Positions 34,880 to 44,439 of a stretch of DNA of 64,000 nt are shown here, piece by piece (positions within the stretch are counted from its first letter, which is position 1; the number at the start of each line of letters is the position of its first letter). The notes beneath the pieces were generated by a model. It made no database searches, was not told where the DNA came from, and was given only the letters and a program-made list of their open reading frames with translations. The position numbers and the translations under genes are program-made. The stretch is from Magnetaquiglobus sp039908105 (GTDB taxonomy: Bacteria; Pseudomonadota; Magnetococcia; Magnetococcales; Magnetaquicoccaceae). The stretch is from NCBI GenBank assembly GCA_039908105.1, contig JAMOBI010000014.1:1-64000 (forward strand), written 5' to 3'.

Positions 34880-35977
34880 CTATTTCCTTCCCTGTTCGGC
34901 GACAAGAGCCTCGATCGCCGCCAACGTGACCTCTGGAGAAAAACCGGTCAGATCGACCCGACCGGCGGCATCGGGCAGGGCCAGCATCCGTTCGATCCCG
35001 GCAACCAGGGCATCCACATCATTCATCGGCACCAGGGCCTCCGGCAGATCGGTGGCCAGCAACTCGCGCGGACCCGAGGGACAGTCGGTCGAAACCACCG
35101 GCGTCCCGCAGGCCAAGGCCTCGATCAACACGTTGGGCATCCCTTCGTGATCCGAACTCAAGATCAACAGTCGCGCCCCGGCGATCCACGGATAGGGGTT
35201 GGTCTGAAAGCCGGTGATGATCACCCGATCGGATAAATCACGCTCTTGGATCATCTGTTGCAACCCGGCATCCGGCTCGGTCAACAAGAGCAGCAATCGC
35301 GGTTCGCGCATCCTCTGCCAGGCGGAGAGCAGCAGATCGTGCCGTTTCTGTTTGGCAAACCGACCGACATGAATGGCGTAAGGCTCGGTGGGAAGCGTCG
35401 GCTGCGGCGCGCGTGCCCTCTCGGGAATGCCGCGAAGATCAAACGGATTGTGGATCACCCGCAAGGCTGCCGGGTTGATTTTGAGATTCTCCCGCAGATC
35501 TGCGGCAACACCCGAGGAGACCGCGATGACGTGTTGTCCGTCGTAAAGCGTTCGATAACGTTCAAGCCGGCGAGCGGCCTTGCCGGGATCGGTCGAGCGC
35601 AACGCCTCGATTTCCCTGGATAACGTATTGGCCACGCGCATCCAGTGGTGCGGCAAGCCTGCCTGCCGGCACACCTCATCGGCAAACGGCAGGGTGGAGA
35701 GGATCAGATCGAACGGTTTTTCGCCAGTCAGCGCTTTCAGCCGTTGTTTGAGTCGCCAGGCCAGCCACCGCTTCCCCAGCCAACCTTTGGAAACCGGTTC
35801 GCCTGGACGGCTCAAGCCGGTTACCGGCACCCCTCCCGGCACCTCATGCTGGCGCAGATCCTCCAAGAGGACGAGAGATACCTCGTGTCCGGCGCGATGC
35901 AGCAACGAGGCGTATTGAATGAACGCCTTTTCAGCGCCGCCGCCGCGCAGATTGGTGACGATCAGGGCCGCTTTCAC
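34880..35977 (-). CDS. GT4-family glycosyltransferase
   Basis: 365 aa. GT-B fold: N-terminal NLRGGGAEKAFIQYASLLHRAGHEVSLV, and C-terminal HVGRFAKQKRHDLLLSAW, ILSSDHEGMPNVLIEALACGTPVVSTDCPSGPREL (E-x7-E donor motif). The start is GTG at 35977, overlapping the upstream methyltransferase stop as GTGA; the open frame further upstream lies in that gene. Members of this family transfer sugars in LPS core or O-antigen. Sugar unknown. Confidence 0.87.
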   Translation of the reverse strand: MKAALIVTNLRGGGAEKAFIQYASLLHRAGHEVSLVLLEDLRQHEVPGGVPVTGLSRPGEPVSKGWLGKRWLAWRLKQRLKALTGEKPFDLILSTLPFADEVCRQAGLPHHWMRVANTLSREIEALRSTDPGKAARRLERYRTLYDGQHVIAVSSGVAADLRENLKINPAALRVIHNPFDLRGIPERARAPQPTLPTEPYAIHVGRFAKQKRHDLLLSAWQRMREPRLLLLLTEPDAGLQQMIQERDLSDRVIITGFQTNPYPWIAGARLLILSSDHEGMPNVLIEALACGTPVVSTDCPSGPRELLATDLPEALVPMNDVDALVAGIERMLALPDAAGRVDLTGFSPEVTLAAIEALVAEQGRK

Positions 35978-36912
35978 GTTTTTCTTAAGTAAAAGCAGGC
36001 GGTATCGCCATCGAGCGTGGCATTCAATCGTTCGGTCAAGCGACGCATCGCCTGCACGGTTTCCGGCGGAAACGGATAGCGCGACCACTCCGGGTGAGAA
36101 ATATTGCGCTGGTAGAATTCGCAGCCCAAAAGATTCTCCGGTCGGGCGTCGTGGTGACGGGCGAAGATGGCAAATCCGTGCTGTTCGGCCAACCGGTGCA
36201 GACTGGTGACGCTGTGCAGATAGAGATGACGCGGCGCATCCCAGGCAGCCCAGTGCACGCCGTAGCGTCGGTGCGCGTAAGTTTGCGCCACCGGGATGCG
36301 GATCAAGAGTCCGCCACCGGGATTGAGCCGTTCACGGAGACGCTCCAGGGTGGCGTGCTGATCCGGCATATGCTCCAAGGCGTGATGCAGCATGATCAGA
36401 TCAAAGTGGCCATCGATCCGCTCCAACGGTGAGGCCAGGATGGTCACCCCACTTGGATGATGCAGGGTTTCCGGCAAAAAGGGATCGGCACCCAGCAGAT
36501 TGGTGAACCCCTCGCGACGCAGTTTCAACAGCAATCCGCCGGTGCCGCAGCCCAAATCGAGGATCGAACTGGTCAAGGAGAGTTGAAACGGACGCAGCCA
36601 GATGAAATGGGTGGGTTGGCGTCCCAGTTTGGCCATGAGGGCACCCGCCCATGTGGACTCCCCCAAATGGTGCCGCGCACGCTCCCTTTTCAGGCAGGAG
36701 AGGGGCTGTGTCGAAAATTTTGCATGGGGAGCTTGCTGGGAGTAGTAGCCTTGACCATAATAGCGTCCCAGATCCTCCGGGATTCGTGCGATCCAGAGCA
36801 TCCGGCACCCCCCGCAGCACCAATAGTCGATCGGTTCGCGCAAGCCGAACATCATCTCGCGAGGTGTGAAGCGGGTGTGTCCGCTGGCGTGGTGGCAGAT
36901 CGGGCAGTTCAT
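35974..36912 (-). CDS. SAM methyltransferase with N-terminal zinc ribbon, paralog 1
   Basis: 312 aa. Starts MNCPICHHASGHTRF with a second pair CCGGC near 33, a Cys4 zinc-binding ribbon. The methyltransferase domain has SILDLGCGTGGLLLKL, DLIMLHHALEHMPDQ and NPGGGLLIRIP. Gene 38084-39043 is a close paralog with the same ribbon and the same order of motifs. First gene of the tight unit MT, GT4, asnB, CgeB-like. The acceptor is probably a sugar or lipid-linked glycan (inference from context). Confidence 0.85.
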   Translation of the reverse strand: MNCPICHHASGHTRFTPREMMFGLREPIDYWCCGGCRMLWIARIPEDLGRYYGQGYYSQQAPHAKFSTQPLSCLKRERARHHLGESTWAGALMAKLGRQPTHFIWLRPFQLSLTSSILDLGCGTGGLLLKLRREGFTNLLGADPFLPETLHHPSGVTILASPLERIDGHFDLIMLHHALEHMPDQHATLERLRERLNPGGGLLIRIPVAQTYAHRRYGVHWAAWDAPRHLYLHSVTSLHRLAEQHGFAIFARHHDARPENLLGCEFYQRNISHPEWSRYPFPPETVQAMRRLTERLNATLDGDTACFYLRKT

Positions 36913-37029
36913 CGGGTGCCTGAAGGTTTTTGGTTTTGTTAATCATTCCTAGTGTAGCCCGGTTCCCGGTGGTTGGCAACCCGAGGCAATCACCGGATCG
37001 CAAACCTCATCGATCGACGAGGCTCAATC

Positions 37030-38070
37030 ATGGCAACTTTCTCGGCGGCACGCTGGATGGTGTGTGGGGATTTCATCAACCTCACCCAACCCTTGGCTTG
37101 GCAGTGTGCCGCAGCGCTGGAACGGCTCGGCATGACCGTGTTGACCGTCAACACCGAGATCCGACAACCGCGCGTCAGTCAATTCGTCAAGAAGATGGGC
37201 AAATCGCTCGCCAAGCCGTTCGGACTCAAACAGGCCTTGAGCGAACGGTTCGTACAGCAGGAACGGGGAGCCATCGAGCGCTACCTGCATGCCCAGTTCG
37301 AGCGTTTCCGTCCGGAAGTGGTGTTGGTGATCCGCGGCAATCATGTGGAGAGTGCCACGCTGAACGCCTGGCGCAAGGCGGGAGCCGTGACGATTGGTTG
37401 GTGGATCAAGGATTTGAAGAATCTGGAGAATTTCTTTCGGGATCAATCCAGCTATGACTTGAATTACAGCATCCACGCCAACCTTCAGCGCTCGGGGATC
37501 GACTATCTCCCGGCGGTGGCGGTCGATCCTTCCCGTTACCGTCCGTTGCCGGACTGTCCGAAGCGCTTTGATGTGGTCTTTGTCGGGATTCATACGCCCA
37601 AGCGGCGTGAATACCTGCGTTCATTGACCCACTGGCGTCTGGGGATCGTCGGACCCGGCTGGCGGAGTCGCTTTGAATGGCGCGATCGGGCGCTGTTTGC
37701 GGCTGTTCAGGCCCGCACCCTGTATGGCGAGGAGCTCAATCGGTTTTACAACTCGGGTCGCATCGTCGTCAACATCAACCAGTGGGCCGCCAACGAGGGG
37801 AGTGGCGTGACGTTGCGTCTGGCCGACGTTCCGGCGAGCGGCGCCTGTCTGTTGAGCGAGTACTCCCGTGGCATCGAGGAGATGTTCGTACCAGGCCAGG
37901 AGATCGTCACCTTCTCGAATCCCGATGAGTTGCAACAACGGGTTGCACTGTATCTGGCAAACGAGCCAGCCCGTAGGCAGATCTCTCAGGCCGGTTATAC
38001 CCGCGCCATGCAGCTTCCGACCCATATGGATCGGATGCGTGTGCTGCTTGACGCGATGCGTAACTTATAA
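37030..38070 (+). CDS. CgeB-like glycosyltransferase
   Basis: 346 aa, the only plus-strand gene in this stretch. Segments ALERLGMTVLTVNTEIRQPRVS, RPEVVLVIRGNHVESATLNAWRKAGAVTIGWW, LNYSIHANLQRSGIDYLPAVAVDPSRY, and VVNINQWAANEGSGVTLRLADVPASGACLLSEYS fit a CgeB/DUF3880 plus GT1 C-terminal domain. ATG at 37030 follows GAGG; an ATG at 36973 is upstream of that site and unlikely. It diverges from paralog 1 (36912) and converges with paralog 2 (38084). Confidence 0.8.
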   Translation: MATFSAARWMVCGDFINLTQPLAWQCAAALERLGMTVLTVNTEIRQPRVSQFVKKMGKSLAKPFGLKQALSERFVQQERGAIERYLHAQFERFRPEVVLVIRGNHVESATLNAWRKAGAVTIGWWIKDLKNLENFFRDQSSYDLNYSIHANLQRSGIDYLPAVAVDPSRYRPLPDCPKRFDVVFVGIHTPKRREYLRSLTHWRLGIVGPGWRSRFEWRDRALFAAVQARTLYGEELNRFYNSGRIVVNINQWAANEGSGVTLRLADVPASGACLLSEYSRGIEEMFVPGQEIVTFSNPDELQQRVALYLANEPARRQISQAGYTRAMQLPTHMDRMRVLLDAMRNL

Positions 38071-38083
38071 CCGGTATATGAAT

Positions 38084-39043
38084 TTACGTTTTGATGCGCA
38101 AGAAAAAACAGGCGGTATCTCCATCCAGCGTCCGGTTCAATTCGACCACGAGGTCATCCACTGCCGAGCGGGTGGCCCGATCGAAAGGGGTCTCTTCCGG
38201 AGGTCGTCCGACAGGCCAGCCAACACGGGGGATATCTCTTAGAAAATATTCACTGCCGATGATGCCTTCGGATCCGGAATCACAATAAAGATGAAAGATC
38301 TCAAAGCCGTGCTGTGCGGCCAACAGATGCATGCTGTGCATGGTATGCAGATAGAGATGACGCGGAGGATCCCAGGAACTCCAATGGATGCCGTAGCGTC
38401 GATGCGCGTATGAGTTTGAAACCGGTATACGTATCAAGACCCCCCCATGTCGATTCAGGCGTGCTTTGATGGCCTCCATGGAGGCATGTTGATCCGGCAT
38501 GTGTTCCAAGGAGTGATGCAGCATGATGAGATCAAAGGTTTGATCCAGCTGTTCCAAGGGTGTGGTAATGATGCGTAGGCCTTGGCCGTGATCAATCGGT
38601 GTGGGGAGAAACGGATCCACGCCGAGCAGATTCTCGAACCCTTCACGGCGCAGTTTCAGCAGCAGCCCACCGGATCCGCAACCGACGTCGACGATAGCGC
38701 TTGAGAGGGTGATCCCGAACGGCCGCAGCCAATCGAAATAACCGGCACGGCGGCTGAATCGCGCCAGTAATGCGCCGACCAGGGAGGTTTGGCCGAGGTG
38801 ATGGCAGGACCGTTTATGGCGCAGCCAAGCCATCCAGGGGGCCAGGGTTTTATCCCGGGTTGGTTTGAAGGAGTAATAGCCATCTCCATAATAGCGACCC
38901 AGATCGTCTGGAATCCGCGCGATCTGCAATGCACCGCACTGACCACAGGCAAAATATTCAAAACTCTCGCGCCAGCCGAACATCATTTCACGCGGTTGGG
39001 CATGGGTGTGTCCGTGTGAGTGGTTGCAGATGCGGCAATTCAT
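38084..39043 (-). CDS. SAM methyltransferase with N-terminal zinc ribbon, paralog 2
   Basis: 319 aa. Starts MNCRICNHSHGHTHAQPREMMFG with a second Cys pair CGQC. It shares long identical runs with paralog 1 (35974-36912), for example GGLLLKLRREGF and LEHMPDQHA, so one arose by duplication. Motifs: AIVDVGCGSGG, DLIMLHHSLEH. The ATG overlaps the stop of the GT2 gene at 39040 (ATGA). Acceptor unknown. Confidence 0.85.
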   Translation of the reverse strand: MNCRICNHSHGHTHAQPREMMFGWRESFEYFACGQCGALQIARIPDDLGRYYGDGYYSFKPTRDKTLAPWMAWLRHKRSCHHLGQTSLVGALLARFSRRAGYFDWLRPFGITLSSAIVDVGCGSGGLLLKLRREGFENLLGVDPFLPTPIDHGQGLRIITTPLEQLDQTFDLIMLHHSLEHMPDQHASMEAIKARLNRHGGVLIRIPVSNSYAHRRYGIHWSSWDPPRHLYLHTMHSMHLLAAQHGFEIFHLYCDSGSEGIIGSEYFLRDIPRVGWPVGRPPEETPFDRATRSAVDDLVVELNRTLDGDTACFFLRIKT

Positions 39044-40020
39044 GGCTTGGTTCCTGTGGCAAAAGTGTCTGACAACAGGTTTTTGAGGAAATTTTTGGTG
39101 ATGCGTCGTTTCTGGGAGAACGTGACGGCATTGCGCCACAACAAGGGATAGATCCCTTGTTGACGCAGATCGTCCCGACAGCGGCGCCGGAAGGCTTCGC
39201 TGGACATGCGTTCGATCTTGTGAAACATCGCCAAACCGTCATCCACCAGATACCAGCGCAGCAGATGTCCCAATTGTGGGTCATCGACTTCCTCAACCAA
39301 TCGGGAGAGTTCTCGGGTATTGATTGAGTAACTCTTGAACGATTGATAATAGTGTGCGTCTGAACGATGCAGATCCCGCTTCCACTGGCGGTAGTAATAT
39401 CCGGGTTCATCTGTAAAACCAATCCGCTCGGCAGCAAGCAGGAAACGGGTGGTCCATACGACATCCTCGTGACCGATTCCAAGGATGAATCGCAGTCCGA
39501 GACGTTCGATCAAGCTGCGGCGATAGATCTGCATGCAGACCATATGCAGCATGGAGCGCTGTTGCAGACGACTTTTCATCCAATCCCGCCCGGAGAGCAC
39601 ACCCTGAGGTAACGGCTGGCGGTAGAGGGGGTGATCGGCCTGGCGACCCTCGAAGTGGTAGGTGGCATTGCCGATGATCACGTCGGCATCGAGATTTTCT
39701 GCCAGCAGACGCATGCGGGTGTAATATCCCGGCTGTACGAAGTCGTCCGAATCGCAAAAGGCGACATACTGACCGCGCGCTTGATCGAGCGCGCTGTTGC
39801 GCGCCCCGGAGAGTCCCTGGTTGTGCTGATGGATCGCCCGGAAGCCGGGATGGTCGCGACAAAAGGCATCCAGCATGGCAGGGCTCTCGTCGGTCGAACC
39901 GTCGTCGACCAGCAGAATTTCGCTCTGTTGTGGATCCTCGCCGAGCAGTGACTCCAGGCAGGGCTTAAGAAAGCGTGCGGTATTGTAAACCGGTACGATG
40001 ATGGTCAAGGCGGGATTCAT
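39040..40020 (-). CDS. GT2-family glycosyltransferase
   Basis: 326 aa. GT-A fold: LTIIVPVYNTARFLKPCLESLL, EILLVDDGSTDES, NQGLSGARNSALDQARGQYV, and the DxD metal motif FCDSDDFVQPGYY. GHEDVVWTTRFLLAAERI is the acceptor-side acidic segment. It probably adds one sugar to the LPS core or O-chain; sugar unknown. It is the first gene of a pair with methyltransferase paralog 2. Confidence 0.9.
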   Translation of the reverse strand: MNPALTIIVPVYNTARFLKPCLESLLGEDPQQSEILLVDDGSTDESPAMLDAFCRDHPGFRAIHQHNQGLSGARNSALDQARGQYVAFCDSDDFVQPGYYTRMRLLAENLDADVIIGNATYHFEGRQADHPLYRQPLPQGVLSGRDWMKSRLQQRSMLHMVCMQIYRRSLIERLGLRFILGIGHEDVVWTTRFLLAAERIGFTDEPGYYYRQWKRDLHRSDAHYYQSFKSYSINTRELSRLVEEVDDPQLGHLLRWYLVDDGLAMFHKIERMSSEAFRRRCRDDLRQQGIYPLLWRNAVTFSQKRRITKNFLKNLLSDTFATGTKP

Positions 40021-40187
40021 AAGTATACCGGTTTATTTATATCAGGTCGCGGCGTTCTTTGTTATTGGTTTGAGGCGGTCATCGACGCCGGTGCGCTTGT
40101 GTTGGGTTGAGGGTCGGCATCGACGCACATTTGGATCACGTTAAATGCTGATCCATACCTACCCTTACACTGCGGTATCGAATCCCG

Positions 40188-41183
40188 TCAAGAGTTGCTG
40201 CCCAGGAGTGCCTGGATTTCCTGAAATGCCTGATTCACGCTGATCTCGCCGAGCGAACGGTTGGGCGCGCATAAGCCGTCACGGGGTTGCAGGGTGAGAA
40301 ACCGACAGCGCGGATGATCAAGCGGTCCGGTCATCTCCGGACCGGAGAGGCAATGATAAAACAGCAACATCGGGATGTCGAAGGCGCTCATCAGATGGGT
40401 TGGTCCGGTATCCACGCCCATGTAGAGATCCAGGCAGGACATCAACGCACCGCTCTCCCTCAAACTCAAGGCACCGCTCAGGTCCAGGCAGGCGCCCTCC
40501 AGGCTGGCGGCCAACGGCTGGTTGAAGCGTTTGTCATCCGGTCCGCCGAAGATCAAGAATCGGGCGTTGGGCCAGAGGGTGCGAATCCGCACGCCAAGCT
40601 CGATGAAATGTCCCAAGGGCCAGTCGCGATAGGATTTGGTCGGGAAGCTGCGCGGCTGAATGCCGATCGTCGGAGTGCCGGCAGCCATCCTGGTCAATCG
40701 TTGTTGGGCGGCCTGTTTTTCTTCAGTCGTCAAAGTAAAGGCGATGCGGGGATTGGTGGTGTTCACCCCCAGCACTTCGGCATGGTGCGTCAACTGCCAG
40801 ATGGCGTGTTCGCTTTGAAATGCCGGCGGTTCGATCAGATGGGTCAAACGGCGGTTGAGTGCTGGATCCTTTTGGCGAAAGGCAATGGTCTGGCTGGCGA
40901 GGCGCAGCCCGAGTTTCACCAGGGGGGCATCAAAACCGTATACCAGGGCATAATCGTAAACCGGTTTACTGAGAATACCGCGCATCCAGGCGGTGGATGG
41001 TGTCACGCGACCGATTCGCTGCACGAATGGCAGATGTTCAAACACTTCGGCCCGTTTTGGATGGGCGAGCAGATCGATGCGTGCGCCGGGGAAGTGGTTG
41101 GCTACAGCGCGCAGGGTTGGTGTGACAAAGAGCGAATCGCCGATGCGCGACACCTGAATGACCAGAATGGAGGGATTGCTCAT
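40188..41183 (-). CDS. GT9 heptosyltransferase-like protein
   Basis: 331 aa. SILVIQVSRIGDSLFVTPTLRAV is the GT9 N-terminus; YMGVDTGPTHLMSAFDIPMLLFY the donor-site region. Ends with a NQAFQEIQALL helix. The ATG at 41183 was used; a TTG just before it is possible. It stands alone with about 170 bp on the downstream side. With the other two GT9 genes it gives this region three heptosyltransferase-type enzymes. Confidence 0.87.
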   Translation of the reverse strand: MSNPSILVIQVSRIGDSLFVTPTLRAVANHFPGARIDLLAHPKRAEVFEHLPFVQRIGRVTPSTAWMRGILSKPVYDYALVYGFDAPLVKLGLRLASQTIAFRQKDPALNRRLTHLIEPPAFQSEHAIWQLTHHAEVLGVNTTNPRIAFTLTTEEKQAAQQRLTRMAAGTPTIGIQPRSFPTKSYRDWPLGHFIELGVRIRTLWPNARFLIFGGPDDKRFNQPLAASLEGACLDLSGALSLRESGALMSCLDLYMGVDTGPTHLMSAFDIPMLLFYHCLSGPEMTGPLDHPRCRFLTLQPRDGLCAPNRSLGEISVNQAFQEIQALLGSNS

Positions 41184-41511
41184 CAATCGAGATTGTGGCG
41201 GTTACAGGCAACATCGCATGGATGACGAGTTGCGGTGGATGCGGGCCGGATCAATCGAGTCGACATCTCTCTTAAGCTTTAGGAACAGGTGTGTAACACA
41301 GTGCCATGGGTCGTTTTGGTTAGGATTATGAGGGTTCTGATTGATGATCACAACAAGCCATGATAATGCGTTGTCTTTAAAATGCAATGAAAAGCGGCTG
41401 ATTCCCCGTGTTCAAAGGAGGCCTTCCTGACCATTGACCGATAGCCGGGAAGGATGCACCTTGACTTTGGCTGCGGAATCGTTGAGATCGTTGCATGCGT
41501 TTTTTTATCGT
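41184..41511. other. gap upstream of the 40188-41183 gene
   Basis: No gene recognised. Promoters for the minus-strand GT9 gene must lie here. Short open frames (41202-41387 and similar) have no ribosome binding site or protein pattern. The later part runs into family 3 copy 3. Confidence 0.45.
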
Positions 41512-41574
41512 GGAACTTGTGCTTTTGGAGTTCCACGGTCGGGGGGTGAGGGGGGTTCCCCCCATCATGCAAGT
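41512..41574 (+). repeat. family 3 G-run/C-run palindrome, copy 3
   Basis: CGTGGAAC and GTTCCACG flank a short loop, then TCGGGGGGTGAGGGGGG pairs with TTCCCCCCATCATGCAAG. Best complete copy of the family. It ends 36 bp before the start of the next methyltransferase gene. Confidence 0.8.
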
Positions 41575-41610
41575 TTGGTCTCGGCATCCGGTTACAAGGA
41601 AGGCATCAGC

Positions 41611-42348
41611 ATGTTTCGATCGATCGGGGAGTGGGTGTTGGCGGCTGAACGGGAGAAAGTCCATTTTGCGGCCAAAGTCGATGGGATCCCTTATGAAAAG
41701 AAGGGGATCCTCTTTTCCGAGATGCTCTTTTTTTACCTGGGCGCCCGTTCCGCGGGGGCGCGGCGCGTGCTTGAATCGGGTCGGGCCAGGGGGCAGAGCA
41801 CGTTGATTTTATCGCTCTGTTTTCCCGATCTGCCCATTTTGAGCATCGAACACGATCCCAACTCTCCGGATGTGGTTGTCGCGGCCGAGCGTCTGAAAGG
41901 GCGCGAGCAGGTGCAACTGCTGTTCGGCGATGCCAGGGAGCGCATGCCGGCGCTTGTTGAACCTGGGGATGTGGCGTTGATCGATGGTCCCAAGGGGTTT
42001 GCCGGGCTGCGACTGGCGTTTCGCATGCTGGCGACCGGCAAGGCGTCGATGGTCTTTGTGCATGATGTCGGGGTGGGTACGCCGGATCGGAGCTGGCTTT
42101 CGACCATCGCGCCCGAGGCGGTCTACAGCGATGATCCCCAGTTCGCCCGCCTCTGTCACGATCTGGATGGGGCCGCCCGCGAGGATCTGCCAGAGGCCAA
42201 CCGGTTTGAATCGACCTATCCCAAAGCCGGTTACGGCTTTTCATTGGTCTGTCTGCCGGCAGGTTCGGTCGGACGGGCCTGGTGGCAGCTGGCGATGACG
42301 GCGATCTGGAGCGTGATTCATCGGCTGGTGGTGCGCAAGTTTGGTTGA
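41611..42348 (+). CDS. class I SAM-dependent methyltransferase-like protein
   Basis: 245 aa. VLESGRARGQSTLILSL stands where motif I (E-GxxxGxS) should be, followed by ILSIEHDPNS, VQLLFGDARERM and VALIDGPKGF. The pattern fits the Methyltransf_24-like group acting on sugars or small molecules. The C-terminus has a hydrophobic helix (GRAWWQLAMTAIWSVIHRL). AAGGAAGG lies before the ATG at 41611; an in-frame open region further up overlaps family 3. It converges with msbA, with 7 bp between stops. Confidence 0.7.
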   Translation: MFRSIGEWVLAAEREKVHFAAKVDGIPYEKKGILFSEMLFFYLGARSAGARRVLESGRARGQSTLILSLCFPDLPILSIEHDPNSPDVVVAAERLKGREQVQLLFGDARERMPALVEPGDVALIDGPKGFAGLRLAFRMLATGKASMVFVHDVGVGTPDRSWLSTIAPEAVYSDDPQFARLCHDLDGAAREDLPEANRFESTYPKAGYGFSLVCLPAGSVGRAWWQLAMTAIWSVIHRLVVRKFG

Positions 42349-42355
42349 AAAGACC

Positions 42356-44149
42356 TTATGATCCGGCGTTGTTCTCCTCATCCTGGAAATGGATCGCGTG
42401 CAGGCGGGCGTATTCGCCATTCAAGGCCAGCAGTGTCTCGTGATTGCCCTCCTCGACAATGCGGGCCTCCTTCAAGACGATGATCCGGTCGGCATTGCGG
42501 ATGGTCGAGAGGCGGTGGGCGATCACCAGCGTGGTGCGTCCGGTCATCAGCCGCTCCAAAGCCTCCTGCACCGCCCGTTCGCTGTCGGTGTCGAGCGAGC
42601 TGGTCGCCTCGTCGAGAATCAGGATCGGTGCGTTTTTCAAAAGCGATCGGGCGATCGAAAGCCTCTGTCGCTGCCCTCCTGACAGGCGCACGCCACGATC
42701 GCCGATGAAGGTATCGAACCTCTGCGGCAGTTGGCAGATGAACTCCAACGCATTGGCCGCCTCGGCGACCGCTTCGAGCCGTTCCTGGGTATATTCCGCG
42801 CGACCGTAGGTGATGTTGTTCTTGACCGAATCGTTGAACAGGATCACCTCCTGGGTTACGACGGAGATCTGATCGCGCAGTGAGCGCAGGGTAGCGGTAC
42901 GGATGTCGCGACCATCGAGGGTGATGGCCCCTTCGGTCACCTCGAAGAAGCGCGGCAGCAGGTTGACCAGCGTGCTTTTGCCGCTGCCGCTGCGTCCCAC
43001 CAGGGCGACCGTCTCGCCCGCCCGTACCCGCAGGGTGATGCCATCGAGCACCTTGGGCAGATCCGGGCCGTAGGCGAAGCTCACGTTCTCGAATGCCAAC
43101 TCCTGTTGCAACAACGGCAGGGCGGTGGCTTCGGGGTGGTCTTGAATCTCCGGTTGCCGTTCGAGGGTGGTGAAGATGCGATCCATGGCCGCCAGGCCGC
43201 GTTGTAAGGCGTTGTTGAGATTGGAGATCGCCTTGATCGGGTCGTAGGCCATCAGCATGGCGGTCAAGAACGAAAAAAAGGTGCCGGTGGTGGTTTTGCC
43301 ATCGATCACCGCACCGCCGCCGTAGAGGATCACCCCGCACACCACCAGACCGGAGATCATCTCGATCGACGGTTTGGAGAGCGAGTTGATCACCAGGATT
43401 TCCAGGTGGTTCTTGAACACCCGTTTGGTCAATTGGCGGAACTGGGCCCGTTCGTAGTTCTCCATGCAGAACGATTTGATGATGCGTACCCCGGAGAAGG
43501 TCTCTTCGAGCTGGCTGACGATCGATTCGAGCAGTTCCTGGGCGCGATGGGATTTGGCGCGGATTTTTTTTCCCAGTGAATAGATGAGCAGCGCGGAGAT
43601 GGGGAACCCCAATATCGAGACGAATGCGAGAACCGGATCACGATAGAAGAGTACCCCGACCAGCACGATCAGGGTCAGACCTTCGCGGACCATGCTGATC
43701 ATGACGTTGGCGGTTGAGTCCTTGATGATGATCGGATCGTTGCTGATGCGCGAGATGAAGCTGCCGGAACTCGATGTCAGGAAATAGTTCATCTCGAATT
43801 TCAGGCAGTGGTTGTAGAGTTGGCATTGCAGCTTGCGGGCGATGCGTTGTCCGACCGCCCCCATGACGTAGGCATTGGTGTAGGAGGCGATGCCGCGCAC
43901 CAGAAAGACTGCGACCACCAGCAGCGGCAGGGTGTGGAACATGGCGCGGTTTTGTTCGATGAAGATCTTGTCGAGGATCGGTTGCACCATGTAGGCAATG
44001 GCCCCTTCAGTGGCCGAGAGCACGATCATGCTGATAATGGCCGGGACCATGGCCCAGCGGTGCGGCCAGATGAGGCCGATCCAGCGTTGCATGAGCTGGC
44101 GGTTTTTGCTGGCATTCGGCGAGGAGGCGGAGAACAGCGGAGGAACCAT
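42356..44149 (-). CDS. msbA: lipid A export ABC transporter MsbA
   Basis: 597 aa half-transporter. An N-terminal six-TM domain (about residues 30-320) and a C-terminal ATPase: Walker A GRSGSGKST near 386, signature LSGGQRQRLSIARSL, Walker B ILILDEATSSLD and the His switch AHRLSTI. It flips lipid A-core across the inner membrane, fitting the core glycosyltransferases upstream. Length matches MsbA (582 aa). Generic type I ABC exporter is the alternative, since no lpxK is adjacent. Confidence 0.88.
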   Translation of the reverse strand: MVPPLFSASSPNASKNRQLMQRWIGLIWPHRWAMVPAIISMIVLSATEGAIAYMVQPILDKIFIEQNRAMFHTLPLLVVAVFLVRGIASYTNAYVMGAVGQRIARKLQCQLYNHCLKFEMNYFLTSSSGSFISRISNDPIIIKDSTANVMISMVREGLTLIVLVGVLFYRDPVLAFVSILGFPISALLIYSLGKKIRAKSHRAQELLESIVSQLEETFSGVRIIKSFCMENYERAQFRQLTKRVFKNHLEILVINSLSKPSIEMISGLVVCGVILYGGGAVIDGKTTTGTFFSFLTAMLMAYDPIKAISNLNNALQRGLAAMDRIFTTLERQPEIQDHPEATALPLLQQELAFENVSFAYGPDLPKVLDGITLRVRAGETVALVGRSGSGKSTLVNLLPRFFEVTEGAITLDGRDIRTATLRSLRDQISVVTQEVILFNDSVKNNITYGRAEYTQERLEAVAEAANALEFICQLPQRFDTFIGDRGVRLSGGQRQRLSIARSLLKNAPILILDEATSSLDTDSERAVQEALERLMTGRTTLVIAHRLSTIRNADRIIVLKEARIVEEGNHETLLALNGEYARLHAIHFQDEENNAGS

Positions 44150-44252
44150 GCGTGAGTCCGGGGTGAGAGGTGGAAGGGGGCTGCCGGATCCTATGCAATT
44201 TATGTGCGGAATGCAAAGGGGAGGGGTGATGCGGTGGGTGGATTGATCATCT

Positions 44253-44413
44253 AAACCGCAACCAGCTTGGAATGTGTAGTTTTTATTAGTGAAAAAAAAA
44301 GAGAGGGTCTGGGAGATTCCTCTCCCAGGGTTTTGATTTTGTCTTTTAGCGCGCTCTTCTCAAGAAGCATTTTTTCGCGGTTTTTGCGAAAAAATGCGCC
44401 GCGCGCGGCCTTC
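44253..44413 (+). repeat. family 1 repeat, left part only
   Basis: AAACCGCAACCAGCTTGG, TGTAGTTTTTATTAGTG, an A-run, GAGAGGGTCTGGGAG hairpin, TTTAGCGCGCTC, GCATTTTTTCGCG hairpin and GCGCCGCGCGCGGCC. It ends where the right-end modules should begin and is followed by a family 2 end. It lies between divergent msbA and yjbQ. Confidence 0.88.
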
Positions 44414-44439
44414 GAAGCAGGCAGTTTGCACACAAGCCT

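Noticed and set aside
42356..44149. Capsule or drug exporter instead of MsbA
   Set aside because: Cannot be fully ruled out, but length, fusion order and the core glycosyltransferase context favour MsbA.
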